A stretch of DNA of 64,000 bases from Pieris napi (Eukaryota > Arthropoda > Insecta > Lepidoptera > Pieridae), in NCBI RefSeq assembly GCF_905475465.1, contig NC_062237.1:12572501-12636500 (forward strand), read 5' to 3'. Positions 62,101 to 64,000 of the stretch are shown here, piece after piece. The position numbers and the translations under genes are program-made. The notes beneath the pieces are model-generated. The model ran no database searches, was not told the DNA's origin, and saw only the letters and a program-made list of their open reading frames with translations. How positions within the stretch are numbered: position 1 is the first letter of the stretch; the number at the start of each line of letters is the position of its first letter.

Positions 62101-63940
62101 CTAAAGTTAGTAATTCTTTGTTGGGAAAAGAGATACTCTTCTTTAATAAAGGATCCCTGAGGCTCTTTTATTTCTGCCTTTTAATAAATTTAAGAAATGT
62201 ATTAAAGAACAGCTGTGTAAAAAGGCTTACTATAAAGTTAACGATTATATAGTTGATAAGAGGGACTATAGACCAGTGCAGATAGCCTTTAAAAATAATA
62301 AAAAGTGAAAAAAATTACAGTAGGATGAAACCCATTAGAAAAGCAGGGGAATATGATCAAAATGAAAGGAAAAATAAATTACGGTCGATCTGAGGTCGGG
62401 AAGGGGTAGGGGGGGGGAGGTTTAAGGGTAAAAAACGGTTTATCTCGATTTCCGGCAAAACTAAAAGTCCTATCGAAGAAAAATAAATGGCAAAGTTGAC
62501 GGTCATAAAAAGATCTACAACTTTTGTATTCACACATTTTTCACATAACCTCAAAATTTATGTGAAAAATTCAAAAAACCAACTTATTGGTTTTTTATTT
62601 CTATCTTTTACAAAAATTTATTTTTTTAAACGAAATTTGGTGAAAACTTACCTTATTATGTCCCAAATATACTGTAATTTATTTGATTAAAAATATTTAT
62701 TTTTTTACCTTATTTTGAATTAATATCGAAAAAACACCCTAATTTTCAATCGAAAATTCTGACGTCAAAATTTCAGTTTTTTTCAAAAAGTTGGTGTGCT
62801 TTCAGTTCATTGAAATCTCTACTTTCCTATGGTAAAAATATATATATATATATATATAGTAGATAAATAGTAAATCTTCTCAGAAAATGCAAAAAATCGT
62901 ATGCAGTAACGCCCAGACCCGAGACCAGACCAGAGGGGATGACCCCTTCCCTACTTCTCTATGAATCTTCTTTAAATTATAATAAGATGCCTATTTAATA
63001 CTATTTTAAGATAACTTATATATACCTGAGTGACCTAAAAAAAAATTTTTAGCCTTTAGATGGGCTAAAATTTTCGTATTTCATATTCCCCTGCTTTTCT
63101 AATGGGTTTCATCCTACTGTAATTTTTTTTGGTTTCAAAAATTATCGGCACTGGTCTACTAGTGATAGACAGGCTACTTCTAATTAATTTGCGATATTTG
63201 TTGTTGATTATAAGTGTTGTTTGATGATATTTTTTGCTATTTTACAAGAGTACCGAGAGCTTTTTTACCCCGGCTTTTCTCTCGGCCTACACCCTCTGTC
63301 TTCTTTGCCGATGAGTAGAGATGCCTACCGATTCATTTAATGACGTGGGATAAGTGATACCTGTATCTTGTGTTCCATAACAAACATATTTTTTTATTAT
63401 CTTATAGATTATTTACGTGACTATCAGTTATACACATTATTTGGTCGAGAATTTGTATCGTCATTTTCAACAGCCTTTTTTTGGTCCATTTCTAAACGTA
63501 GGCCTCCTCTTTCTTCCTCCAGTACGCCCTCCAATGTACATTCACTAGGAGCTAACTTAGTGATCAATCCGCCTAGTCGGTAGGCGACAGCGCGGTCTTT
63601 TGCTTTGCGGATGTTTCCATACAATGAGGTTCTTGCCCATGCGCGCTATGTGGCAGCATCGCCACTTTGATGTTGCTTTTTGTAGAATTTCTGTAGTCTA
63701 TATTATATTTTGTTGTTACAGTACTCTTGTGAAGCAGTGAAATATGACCGGCGTGGGTACAAACCCCGCGAGCGAGCTTTACTGGCGTCCGACAAGGCGC
63801 TTTATGTTTTGGACGCGGCCGGTCGGAAGATGTACAAATTGAAGCACAGATTACCTCTTGACAAGTTGAGAGTCATTGTTACCAACGAAACTGATAGCTT
63901 GGTGTTGATTAAGATACCGCAGGAGCTGAAGAAGGATAAG
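17009..63940 (+). CDS. Myo61F: Class I unconventional myosin, Myo1C/Myo61F type (3' end outside the window)
   Basis: This is an actin-based, membrane-linked single-headed motor. Sixteen common exons from 47,598 to 63,940 join without any frame break. They give 959 residues from MEHAL, with about 1,030 usual for the family. Landmarks, numbered from that Met: P-loop GESGSGKT 105-112; switch [10 protein letters not shown] 157-165; switch II LDIYGFE 381-387; DALAK 344-348; an acidic TEDS-rule residue, Asp328; about three IQ motifs at 699-764; and a TH1 tail from about 780. In the tail, K893 and R904 of [12 protein letters not shown] match the phosphoinositide-binding Lys/Arg of vertebrate Myo1c. 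[11 protein letters not shown] at the start and [20 protein letters not shown] match Myo1C/Myo61F better than Myo1D/Myo31DF, judged from memory. Alternative first exons at 17,009, 24,709 and 47,254 are inferred. About 75 residues of tail lie past the window. Confidence 0.93.
17664..18063. mobile_element. Helitron-like fragment with CTAG ends at both sides
   Basis: It begins actagctgacccggcaaacg (reverse of a Helitron-type 3' end) and ends ccgggtcatctagt in direct orientation. The inner ttattgaactaaaaa...ttagaaataat also precedes the 3' ends at 39,180 and 54,970. Confidence 0.5.
18907..19035 (+). repeat. Interspersed LINE-tail repeat
   Basis: Block aactttattcatataggtaa, acacttatgaacgtcaaca, tttacatttactaccagttc. 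Other copies: 22,741-22,870, 61,025-61,210, and reverse pieces at 568-640, 3,605-3,745 and 23,962-24,022. Confidence 0.6.
19310..19560 (-). repeat. Helitron-like remnant, reverse
   Basis: Starts actagctggtgcccgtctgc, the reverse complement of a ...cagctag|t 3' end. The rest is degraded and the far end is not visible. Confidence 0.35.
19700..19936 (+). repeat. LINE-like tail followed by 5'-truncated tRNA-SINE
   Basis: 19,700-19,806 is the gttgcctgcaagtgatcgc... tail family ending aataaataaat. From 19,808, acatcgtgaggaaaccgcc... to gatacagagatctgag is the 3' half of the SINE. Confidence 0.6.
20312..20600 (+). mobile_element. DNA-element remnant with GAAGTTATACTTCTTT end
   Basis: From gaagttatacttcttttggc on, the sequence matches the reverse complement of 23,424-23,690 in several blocks: aaaaaattatgag.gtaaat, cgtcacaaaaaaccgacac, aactttcaatgtattaaata. 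Confidence 0.6.
21389..21645 (+). repeat. LINE 3'-terminal fragment
   Basis: Degraded forward copy: cacctcaatgtccgtggttc, tttttaaggcggtttttatc, cccactgaagtatttccgaa, cattgagagtgcacatgggc. Confidence 0.65.
22172..22440 (+). repeat. LINE 3'-terminal fragment
   Basis: Forward copy from tacctgcagttgagtttcat to about atcctctgagc, including attcgacttagggtccttca and ctgtccatgggcggtatcac. Confidence 0.7.
22741..22870 (+). repeat. Interspersed LINE-tail repeat
   Basis: ttcatataggtaacacaatg, acacttatgaacgtcaaaaa, tttgctgccagttctcaaat and cgtagaacggaagaga match the family at 18,907. Confidence 0.6.
23133..23330 (-). repeat. tRNA-derived SINE, reverse
   Basis: cagtggcgctacaaccgctt (tail), cctcacgatgttttccttca, and cacagccggggatcgaacct (B box on the reverse strand). 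The tRNA head is cut off. Confidence 0.7.
23408..23700 (-). mobile_element. DNA-element remnant, inverted relative of 20,312-20,600
   Basis: The end cgcgttagaagttatacttc at 23,420 and the blocks listed for 20,312 appear here in reverse. Each copy keeps one recognisable terminal repeat. Confidence 0.6.
24709..24754 (+). other. Candidate myosin first exon 1b (5' UTR with upstream ORF)
   Basis: A strong donor, AAAG|gtgagt at 24755, ends a stretch from about 24,560 that looks like a leader. An ATG at 24709 opens a 15-codon frame in phase 1. Spliced to exon 2 at 47,598, the frame runs 25 codons and stops at TAA 47627-47629. That stop overlaps the MEHAL ATG (47629-47631) as TAATG. Such a transcript would make the short myosin. 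The exon's 5' limit and its link to this gene are not proven. Confidence 0.35.
24755..25900. other. Intronic or intergenic DNA, no feature seen
   Basis: AT-rich, with short A/T runs and no long open frame or clear repeat. If exon 1b is real, this is the start of its intron. Confidence 0.4.
25905..26312 (+). pseudogene. LINE reverse-transcriptase C-terminus (RTE-like), fragment
   Basis: With frame changes this reads [32 protein letters not shown], then [20 protein letters not shown] and [20 protein letters not shown]. That is the usual end of a LINE RT (GH..RR...E.L...G...GKR.RGR...W). It lacks everything upstream. It directly abuts the foldback element. Confidence 0.75.
26328..26899. repeat. 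Left arm of the foldback element
   Basis: Outer end GGCACCAATTTTTGGGCAGG; inner end ...tagttagaatttcggagt. Open frames in this arm recur mirrored in the right arm and are not genes. Confidence 0.85.
26968..27706 (+). pseudogene. Three-exon Cys-containing protein inside the foldback element, frameshifted
   Basis: Exon A starts at ATG 26968: [43 protein letters not shown]. It then loses frame by one base near 27,148. In the next frame it continues [16 protein letters not shown] to a donor after 27201. Exon B (27267-27503) reads [48 protein letters not shown]. Exon C (27591-27706) is acidic ([18 protein letters not shown]) and ends DVKRI-stop. Phases fit after the shift. The CxxC and RKHHRLKY...DGYH pattern recalls a multigene invertebrate family I cannot name. 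Apparently dead in exon A. Confidence 0.55.
28162..28733. repeat. Right arm of the foldback element
   Basis: Reverse complement of 26328-26899, same length. Differences seen: C/T near the gttt.tagttag motif, C/T in ctag.gaggcc, and T/G in gttct.gcttg. Confidence 0.85.
28741..29411. other. No gene seen; short (GA)n at 28,806-28,823
   Basis: Contains a gagagagagagagaga microsatellite and AT-rich DNA. No recognisable protein or repeat boundary. Confidence 0.4.
29412..29545 (-). repeat. Interspersed repeat, unassigned
   Basis: Reverse copy of the 13,560 family: tgcacaggcgctaattaagg, gagctggtgctttcctcgct, followed by attattattatt. Confidence 0.6.
29840..30075 (+). repeat. Repeat with (CA)n, shared with 38,175-38,420
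   Basis: atgcttaaaaggagttttaa, taaatcacctgcatcatgtg, then an acacacacac run, to gtaggattacaaaataaata. The same blocks occur in the same order at 38,175-38,420. Confidence 0.55.
30700..30845 (-). repeat. Degraded LINE RT C-terminus, reverse
   Basis: Reverse-strand text such as tggcagagagtagcacagtg and aatggcgggacttggaggcc resembles the W...(E)KWR.LEEA end of LINE RTs. Weak. Confidence 0.4.
32083..32143. repeat. Perfect 21-bp inverted repeat, 61-bp hairpin
   Basis: TTGGTGGCTTAGATGGTCAT(G) at 32083-32103 and its exact reverse complement at 32123-32143 flank a 19-bp loop. AGCT/AGCT can extend the stem. No copy elsewhere in the window. Confidence 0.8.
32197..32410 (-). repeat. LINE RT C-terminal fragment, reverse, upstream portion
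   Basis: Starts ggaatttcttattctgcctc as in the 8,850 copy and then runs further into the coding region. The minus strand has the [11 protein letters not shown]..., SLC.FYRI and EELF-type residues of this LINE. It lacks the 3' tail, complementing the other copies. Confidence 0.65.
32727..32968 (-). repeat. tRNA-derived SINE, reverse
   Basis: Runs from tttcatgataatttttcaat to ttaggccaatactgccc, with cacagccggggctcaaacct in the B-box position. Two near-copies of attttattcccgag flank its left side. Confidence 0.7.
32970..34095. other. Intronic DNA, no feature seen
   Basis: AT-rich, no gene, no repeat that I could relate to others. Confidence 0.4.
34096..34346 (+). repeat. Degraded Helitron-like fragment
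   Basis: tctaatatatataaaaatta at the start, ccgatttggctaattatgat inside, and accgggtcatcta at the end fit a decayed lepidopteran Helitron. Confidence 0.45.
34356..34500. mobile_element. Pogo/Tigger-like MITE
   Basis: Ends tgtagaacctctttaa and ttagagaggttctactg are inverted repeats of the CAGTAGAACCTC type seen in pogo-class elements. It is 145 bp long, next to TA on the left. Confidence 0.5.
34501..35715. other. Intronic DNA, no feature seen
   Basis: AT-rich with no recognised gene or repeat. Confidence 0.4.
35718..35880 (+). repeat. Interspersed repeat with (AAT)n head, second copy of the 5,931 family
   Basis: Same ordered blocks as 5,931-6,120, from taataataataaatccttta to cttatgttctaaatatt. 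Confidence 0.6.
36333..36560 (+). repeat. tRNA-derived SINE, head damaged
   Basis: ggttcgaccccggctgtgca (B box), cgctcgaacggcgaaggaaa, cctattagattaataaatga, cagatacagaaatctgggcc. Confidence 0.7.
37138..37170. repeat. 14-bp inverted repeat
   Basis: ACATTTATTTGACG, five bases, then the exact reverse complement. Confidence 0.6.
38175..38420 (+). repeat. Interspersed repeat, second copy of the 29,840 family
   Basis: atgcttaaaaggagtattac, taaatcacctgcatcatgag, and ggattacgaaataaagtaat parallel 29,840-30,075. Upstream LINE-like text from about 37,780 may belong to it. Confidence 0.5.
38421..39833. other. Intronic DNA; Helitron-type 3' end at about 39,120-39,196
   Basis: ttattgaactaaaaaaatgt...caacgtttgccaggtcggctag|t is the shared Helitron-like 3' terminus. 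A gagagagagagaga run lies near 38,476. Nothing else recognised. Confidence 0.4.
39834..39946. mobile_element. Short MITE with GTGTTGCCCAAA TIRs and internal caagaccaagac repeats
   Basis: GTGTTGCCCAAA at 39834 and TTTGGGCAACAC ending 39946 are inverted. The interior is built from cttggtcttgc/gcaagaccaag units in both orientations, so the whole can fold. Confidence 0.6.
39990..40200 (-). repeat. LINE RT C-terminus fragment, reverse
   Basis: The minus strand reads [20 protein letters not shown] and, upstream, [15 protein letters not shown] residues, the usual end of a LINE RT. Confidence 0.5.
40330..40570 (+). repeat. LINE RT C-terminus with 3' (TTA)n tail
   Basis: Reads [40 protein letters not shown] and QAVK-stop. 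A short 3' UTR follows, ending caataaaggctattattatt. This is an intact LINE 3' end. Confidence 0.75.
41305..41437 (+). mobile_element. MITE fragment of the 16,146 family
   Basis: taggtaattcaccattctca, ctctcaatcggcctcaatcc and cctaaagaagtttcacttca match the right two-thirds of 16,146-16,376. Confidence 0.6.
41836..42124 (+). repeat. tRNA-derived SINE, near full length
   Basis: Head tcgaattggtaagtgttggcttc, then gcgtgcgactctcatccctg and B box ggttcgatccccggctgtgc; body to ...ctgaggccaagacctaaaga. Clearest copy for defining the family. Confidence 0.8.
42360..43960. other. Intronic DNA with two diverged copies of an unknown repeat
   Basis: accttgattacaatgcaaca...tccatagcaattc (42,690) recurs as gccttgaatacaatgcaaga...tccatagcaattt (43,780). 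The 42,410 block matches 13,980. An open frame at 43,405-43,743 codes for no protein I recognise. Confidence 0.4.
45341..45763 (+). mobile_element. Non-autonomous Helitron
   Basis: Starts TCTATATATATAAAAATGAA after an A and ends gccaggccagCTAG before a T, as Helitrons do. ggcg...cgcc just before the end could form the terminal hairpin. No Rep/helicase ORF. Confidence 0.75.
45767..45930 (+). mobile_element. Second Helitron 5' end, abutting the first
   Basis: tctatataaataaaaatgaa, cacgaccaattttagtaatt and ccttgaactccgaggaagga match a Helitron 5' region of a different subfamily. No 3' end found before the next copy. Confidence 0.5.
46319..46736 (+). mobile_element. Non-autonomous Helitron, sister of 45,341-45,763
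   Basis: Same termini, inserted between A and T, and highly similar through its 418 bp (for example tcaaatgttagtggaggggt in both). Confidence 0.75.
47254..47303 (+). CDS. Myo61F: Myosin alternative first exon 1c, in frame with the motor
   Basis: ATG at 47254 codes for [16 protein letters not shown] plus 2 bases and ends CG|gtgagt, the same phase 2 as exon 1a. Joined to exon 2 only 294 bp downstream it reads ...[18 protein letters not shown], adding 27 residues before MEHAL. A TCAGT, matching the arthropod initiator motif, lies at 47208-47212, about 45 bp before the ATG. Tyr at position 3 argues against N-myristoylation. Supported by phase and motif only. Confidence 0.45.
47598..47754 (+). 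CDS. Myo61F: Myosin exon 2: start of the common motor domain
   Basis: The acceptor is tttatag and the donor is TAT|gtaagt. The ATG at 47629 starts [20 protein letters not shown], typical of Myo1C/Myo61F. The 31 bases before it are open in the same frame ([10 protein letters not shown]) and are used only with in-frame first exons. The exon ends ...NENIIY in phase 0. Confidence 0.9.
47811..47990 (+). repeat. LINE 3'-terminal fragment in myosin intron 2
   Basis: actgaagtatttccgaacca, attcgacttagggtcattca, acgcactcgcgagctcacta, to the ...gcgtttacccctgtt tail. Confidence 0.7.
47993..48422. mobile_element. MITE of the 16,146 family, interrupted
   Basis: Left TIR gtcagaagtgaaacttcttt at 48,009. 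The body (taaggtaattcacccgtctc...catcttcgtgacg) resumes only at 48,318, after 260 bp of AT-rich insert. The right TIR is missing. Confidence 0.55.
48479..48594 (+). CDS. Myo61F: Myosin exon 3
   Basis: The acceptor is atttccag and the donor is GT|gtaagt. It codes for [19 protein letters not shown]..., the conserved N-terminal motor strand, and ends APPHV. Confidence 0.93.
49283..49440. repeat. Rearranged LINE fragment, head-to-head
   Basis: 49,285-49,350 is the reverse LINE tail (ggggcaaacagccaggaggc, ccgcccatgg). It switches to forward LINE sequence (ggaaccgactgcccactaaagt, cgactaaggattcttcaaga). Confidence 0.55.
49500..49665 (-). repeat. Degraded tRNA-SINE, reverse
   Basis: accagtggtaccttgg, tccttacgatgctttgcttc, and cattgcacagctgtggttct correspond to tail, body and B-box regions. 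Confidence 0.4.
50551..50621 (+). CDS. Myo61F: Myosin exon 4
   Basis: The acceptor is aattgcag and the donor is CAG|gtaaat. This 71-nt exon codes for [18 protein letters not shown] then CILIS, and contributes the first base of the P-loop glycine. Confidence 0.92.
50838..50965 (-). repeat. tRNA-derived SINE with internal deletion, reverse
   Basis: Tail tctgaatctgtttcatgatc runs to gtgcctgac, then jumps to the head cagggatgagagtcgcacgc...ggccaacactgctct. Confidence 0.65.
51460..51680 (-). repeat. LINE RT C-terminus fragment, reverse
   Basis: The minus strand holds [24 protein letters not shown] text, the RGRP...W.D...AG.DW end of LINE RTs. It sits right before the P-loop exon. Confidence 0.5.
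51750..52141 (+). CDS. Myo61F: Myosin exon 5: P-loop and switch I
   Basis: The acceptor is tttacag and the donor is AAT|gtgagt. The exon is 392 nt. It holds [19 protein letters not shown] (ATP phosphate binding), [20 protein letters not shown] (switch I), and [15 protein letters not shown]. No catalytic residue is missing. Confidence 0.96.
52390..52610 (+). repeat. LINE 3'-terminal fragment in myosin intron 5
   Basis: ccatccgtatcacctcgacg to cctcctgcccgtttgcctcc, with a deletion in the middle. Confidence 0.7.
53585..53794 (+). CDS. Myo61F: Myosin exon 6
   Basis: The acceptor is tttccag and the donor is GAT|gtaagt. Seventy codons in phase 0 include the conserved [14 protein letters not shown]. 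Confidence 0.93.
54155..54270 (-). repeat. LINE 3' tail, reverse, in myosin intron 6
   Basis: aggggcaaacgggcatgagg, gatgttaagtgataccagct, gagtacgttgctgacctta. Confidence 0.65.
54388..54650 (+). CDS. Myo61F: Myosin exon 7: TEDS site, DALAK, switch II
   Basis: The acceptor is tttttag and the donor is AG|gtaaat. The exon holds REALTSR, Asp328 sixteen residues before the D of DALAK (TEDS position), [11 protein letters not shown], and [11 protein letters not shown] (switch II). Confidence 0.95.
54760..54984 (+). repeat. Helitron-like 3' portion in myosin intron 7
   Basis: aagggtagtccaccccaaaa inside and gtttgccggatcagctag|t at the end. Shares the block tgtttcctagaaataat with 39,120-39,196. Confidence 0.5.
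55431..55600 (+). CDS. Myo61F: Myosin exon 8
   Basis: The acceptor is attaaag and the donor is AGAG|gtatgt. It codes for [20 protein letters not shown] and ...[18 protein letters not shown], highly conserved lower-50K sequence. The acceptor has a weak pyrimidine tract, but the protein match is clear. Confidence 0.93.
56480..56634 (+). CDS. Myo61F: Myosin exon 9
   Basis: The acceptor is tctttag and the donor is GAT|gtaagt. It codes for [19 protein letters not shown] and SFLEKL, and ends TQKLMGRD. Phase 0 at its end. Confidence 0.93.
57186..57326 (+). CDS. Myo61F: Myosin exon 10
   Basis: The acceptor is attgcag and the donor is AAG|gtaagc. It codes for [17 protein letters not shown] and [13 protein letters not shown], leading into actin-binding loop 2, and ends GCCFK. 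Confidence 0.93.
57445..57616 (+). repeat. Interspersed repeat just before myosin exon 11
   Basis: ggtccctgtggcagtgtact, gttgagcgaggaaagcacca, ttagcgcctgtgcacttgaa; the same family as 12,303 and 13,560. It ends about 45 bp before the upstream alternative acceptor. Confidence 0.65.
57696..57837 (+). CDS. Myo61F: Myosin exon 11: loop 2 end and SH1-region sequence
   Basis: The preferred acceptor is ttttacag at 57695; the donor is CCCA|gtaagt. It codes for [20 protein letters not shown] and [13 protein letters not shown] second acceptor 36 nt upstream (attgcag, 57659) would add 12 in-frame residues to loop 2. The shorter form fits the family length better. Confidence 0.92.
57971..58110. mobile_element. 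Hairpin MITE, diverged second copy
   Basis: Ends GCCTTGCGATTC and GAATCGCAAGGC are inverted. The body matches 10,944-11,087 (ctcacttttcgaactc, actcaaatcagtcgt). Confidence 0.75.
58606..58890 (+). repeat. tRNA-derived SINE in myosin intron 11
   Basis: gtgctggccttgtggcatca, gcgtgcgactctcatccttg, B box tgttcgattcctggctgtcc, body to ...ctgaggcccagaccta. Confidence 0.75.
59020..59137 (+). CDS. Myo61F: Myosin exon 12: relay/converter region
   Basis: The acceptor is gtttcag and the donor is AG|gtaagg. It codes for [20 protein letters not shown] and [18 protein letters not shown], near-identical to insect and vertebrate Myo1C as I recall them. Confidence 0.95.
59220..59345. repeat. Short repeat shared with 9,890-9,975
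   Basis: gatgcgttgccggtctttgt followed by gggaggagta parallels gtgcgttgccggcctttgag and ggaggagta at 9,895. Possibly a distant LINE-tail subfamily. Confidence 0.4.
59461..59574 (+). CDS. Myo61F: Myosin exon 13: converter end
   Basis: The acceptor is aatttcag and the donor is AA|gtgagt. It codes for [19 protein letters not shown] and ...EKEEYRMG, joining to NTKIFIR in the next exon. Confidence 0.93.
59716..60015 (-). repeat. LINE 3'-terminal fragment plus partial second tail, reverse
   Basis: 59,716-59,935 is a good reverse copy. 59,960-60,015 (tgcccatgggcactctcaat, cgcgagtgcgttaccgtcct) repeats part of the tail, so two insertions or a duplication. Confidence 0.65.
60080..60321 (+). CDS. Myo61F: Myosin exon 14: neck with IQ motifs
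   Basis: The acceptor is ataacag and the donor is AGAG|gtaaaa. It codes for [16 protein letters not shown], then IQ-type repeats [15 protein letters not shown] and [14 protein letters not shown] and the start of a third, DVIRAFIRG. These bind calmodulin-type light chains in the family. Confidence 0.94.
60420..60535. repeat. MITE-like block with gagattcagta ends
   Basis: gagattcagtataa and ttactgaatctc are inverted, about 105 bp apart. Inner gtgctaagtctgacttcc resembles the reverse of 4,490-4,580. Confidence 0.45.
60677..60946 (+). CDS. Myo61F: Myosin exon 15: post-IQ and start of TH1
   Basis: The acceptor is attttag and the donor is AAAG|gtaagc. It codes for [20 protein letters not shown], then [16 protein letters not shown], and ends KVLAEKMFK. 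Long antisense open frames here are by-products. Confidence 0.9.
61025..61210 (+). repeat. Interspersed LINE-tail repeat, longest copy
   Basis: aataactttattcatttagg, tttacatttactaccagttc, aagaagagctggcaagaaac and ccgccactctttttcgcc; it extends further than the 18,907 copy. Confidence 0.6.
61577..61735 (-). repeat. tRNA-derived SINE, reverse, head lost
   Basis: cagtgacgctacaacctttt, ggtctgggcctcagattttt, ctgtgcctgacacgtcgtat, gccggtttccttacgacgtt. Confidence 0.65.
61763..61890 (+). CDS. Myo61F: Myosin exon 16: TH1 tail
   Basis: The acceptor is aattccag and the donor is ATT|gtaaga. It codes for [19 protein letters not shown] and ends WPTGEQLI. It fits the variable part of the TH1 domain between the EIFKGKK-type and VKYDR-type motifs. 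Confidence 0.85.
62271..63156. mobile_element. Non-autonomous TA-inserting DNA element with about 90-bp TIRs
   Basis: GACCAGTGC at 62271 and GCACTGGTC ending 63156 are flanked by TA. Inner arms match over ttacagtaggatgaaaccca and ttagaaaagcaggggaatat. The 886-bp body has no long ORF; (TA)n at about 62,830. It lies in the last visible myosin intron. Confidence 0.75.
63722..63940 (+). CDS. Myo61F: Myosin exon 17: PH-like lipid-binding part of TH1 (last exon in window)
   Basis: The acceptor is tgttacag and the donor is AAG|gtaaac. It codes for [20 protein letters not shown] and on to ELKKDK. The Lys and Arg of [12 protein letters not shown] correspond to the residues needed for PIP2 binding in vertebrate Myo1c. 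The gene continues beyond base 64,000. Confidence 0.92.
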
Positions 63941-64000
63941 GTAAACTTAAAAGCCTTTTTAAGTTTTTAATAGCATGCTTTTGTCTAATTAAAATATAAC

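Overview
The window looks like nuclear DNA of a moth or butterfly (Lepidoptera). It is AT-rich and intron-rich. It is packed with 5'-truncated LINE 3' ends, a tRNA-headed SINE, Helitrons with TC...CTAG ends, and several MITE families of a kind typical of lepidopteran genomes. I cannot name the species.

Two host genes are supported, both on the + strand. Gene 1 (9,170-15,827) codes for a secreted protein that is first Asp/Arg-rich and then Tyr/Gly-rich. Six coding exons are visible, and a small first exon carrying the start codon was not found. All four internal exons are symmetric (phase 2 at both ends), and exons 5 and 6 end in the same RRPYRDES module. I do not recognise the family.

Gene 2 is an unconventional class I myosin of the Myo1C/Myo61F type. 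Sixteen common exons (47,598-63,940) give 959 residues from the MEHAL start. They cover a complete motor, about three IQ motifs and most of the TH1 tail; the last roughly 75 residues lie beyond the window. Upstream are three candidate alternative first exons at 17,009, 24,709 and 47,254. Two of them join in frame to a 10-codon 5' extension of exon 2 and would make N-terminally extended isoforms. This layout resembles mammalian MYO1C, which makes nuclear-myosin-like isoforms. Most of 17-47 kb would therefore be intron of the longest transcript.

Layout: 1-9.1 kb is intergenic, with LINE fragments and a PIF/Harbinger-type element carrying part of a MADF domain. 9.2-15.9 kb is gene 1. 16-17 kb holds a MITE and myosin exon 1a. 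17-47 kb holds a 2.4-kb foldback element with nearly identical 572-bp terminal inverted repeats around a broken three-exon gene, LINE C-terminal fragments, SINEs, Helitrons and palindromes. 47.6-64 kb is the myosin body, with repeats in nearly every longer intron.

All exon limits come from splice-site consensus, frame continuity and remembered family conservation. No search or transcript data were available.
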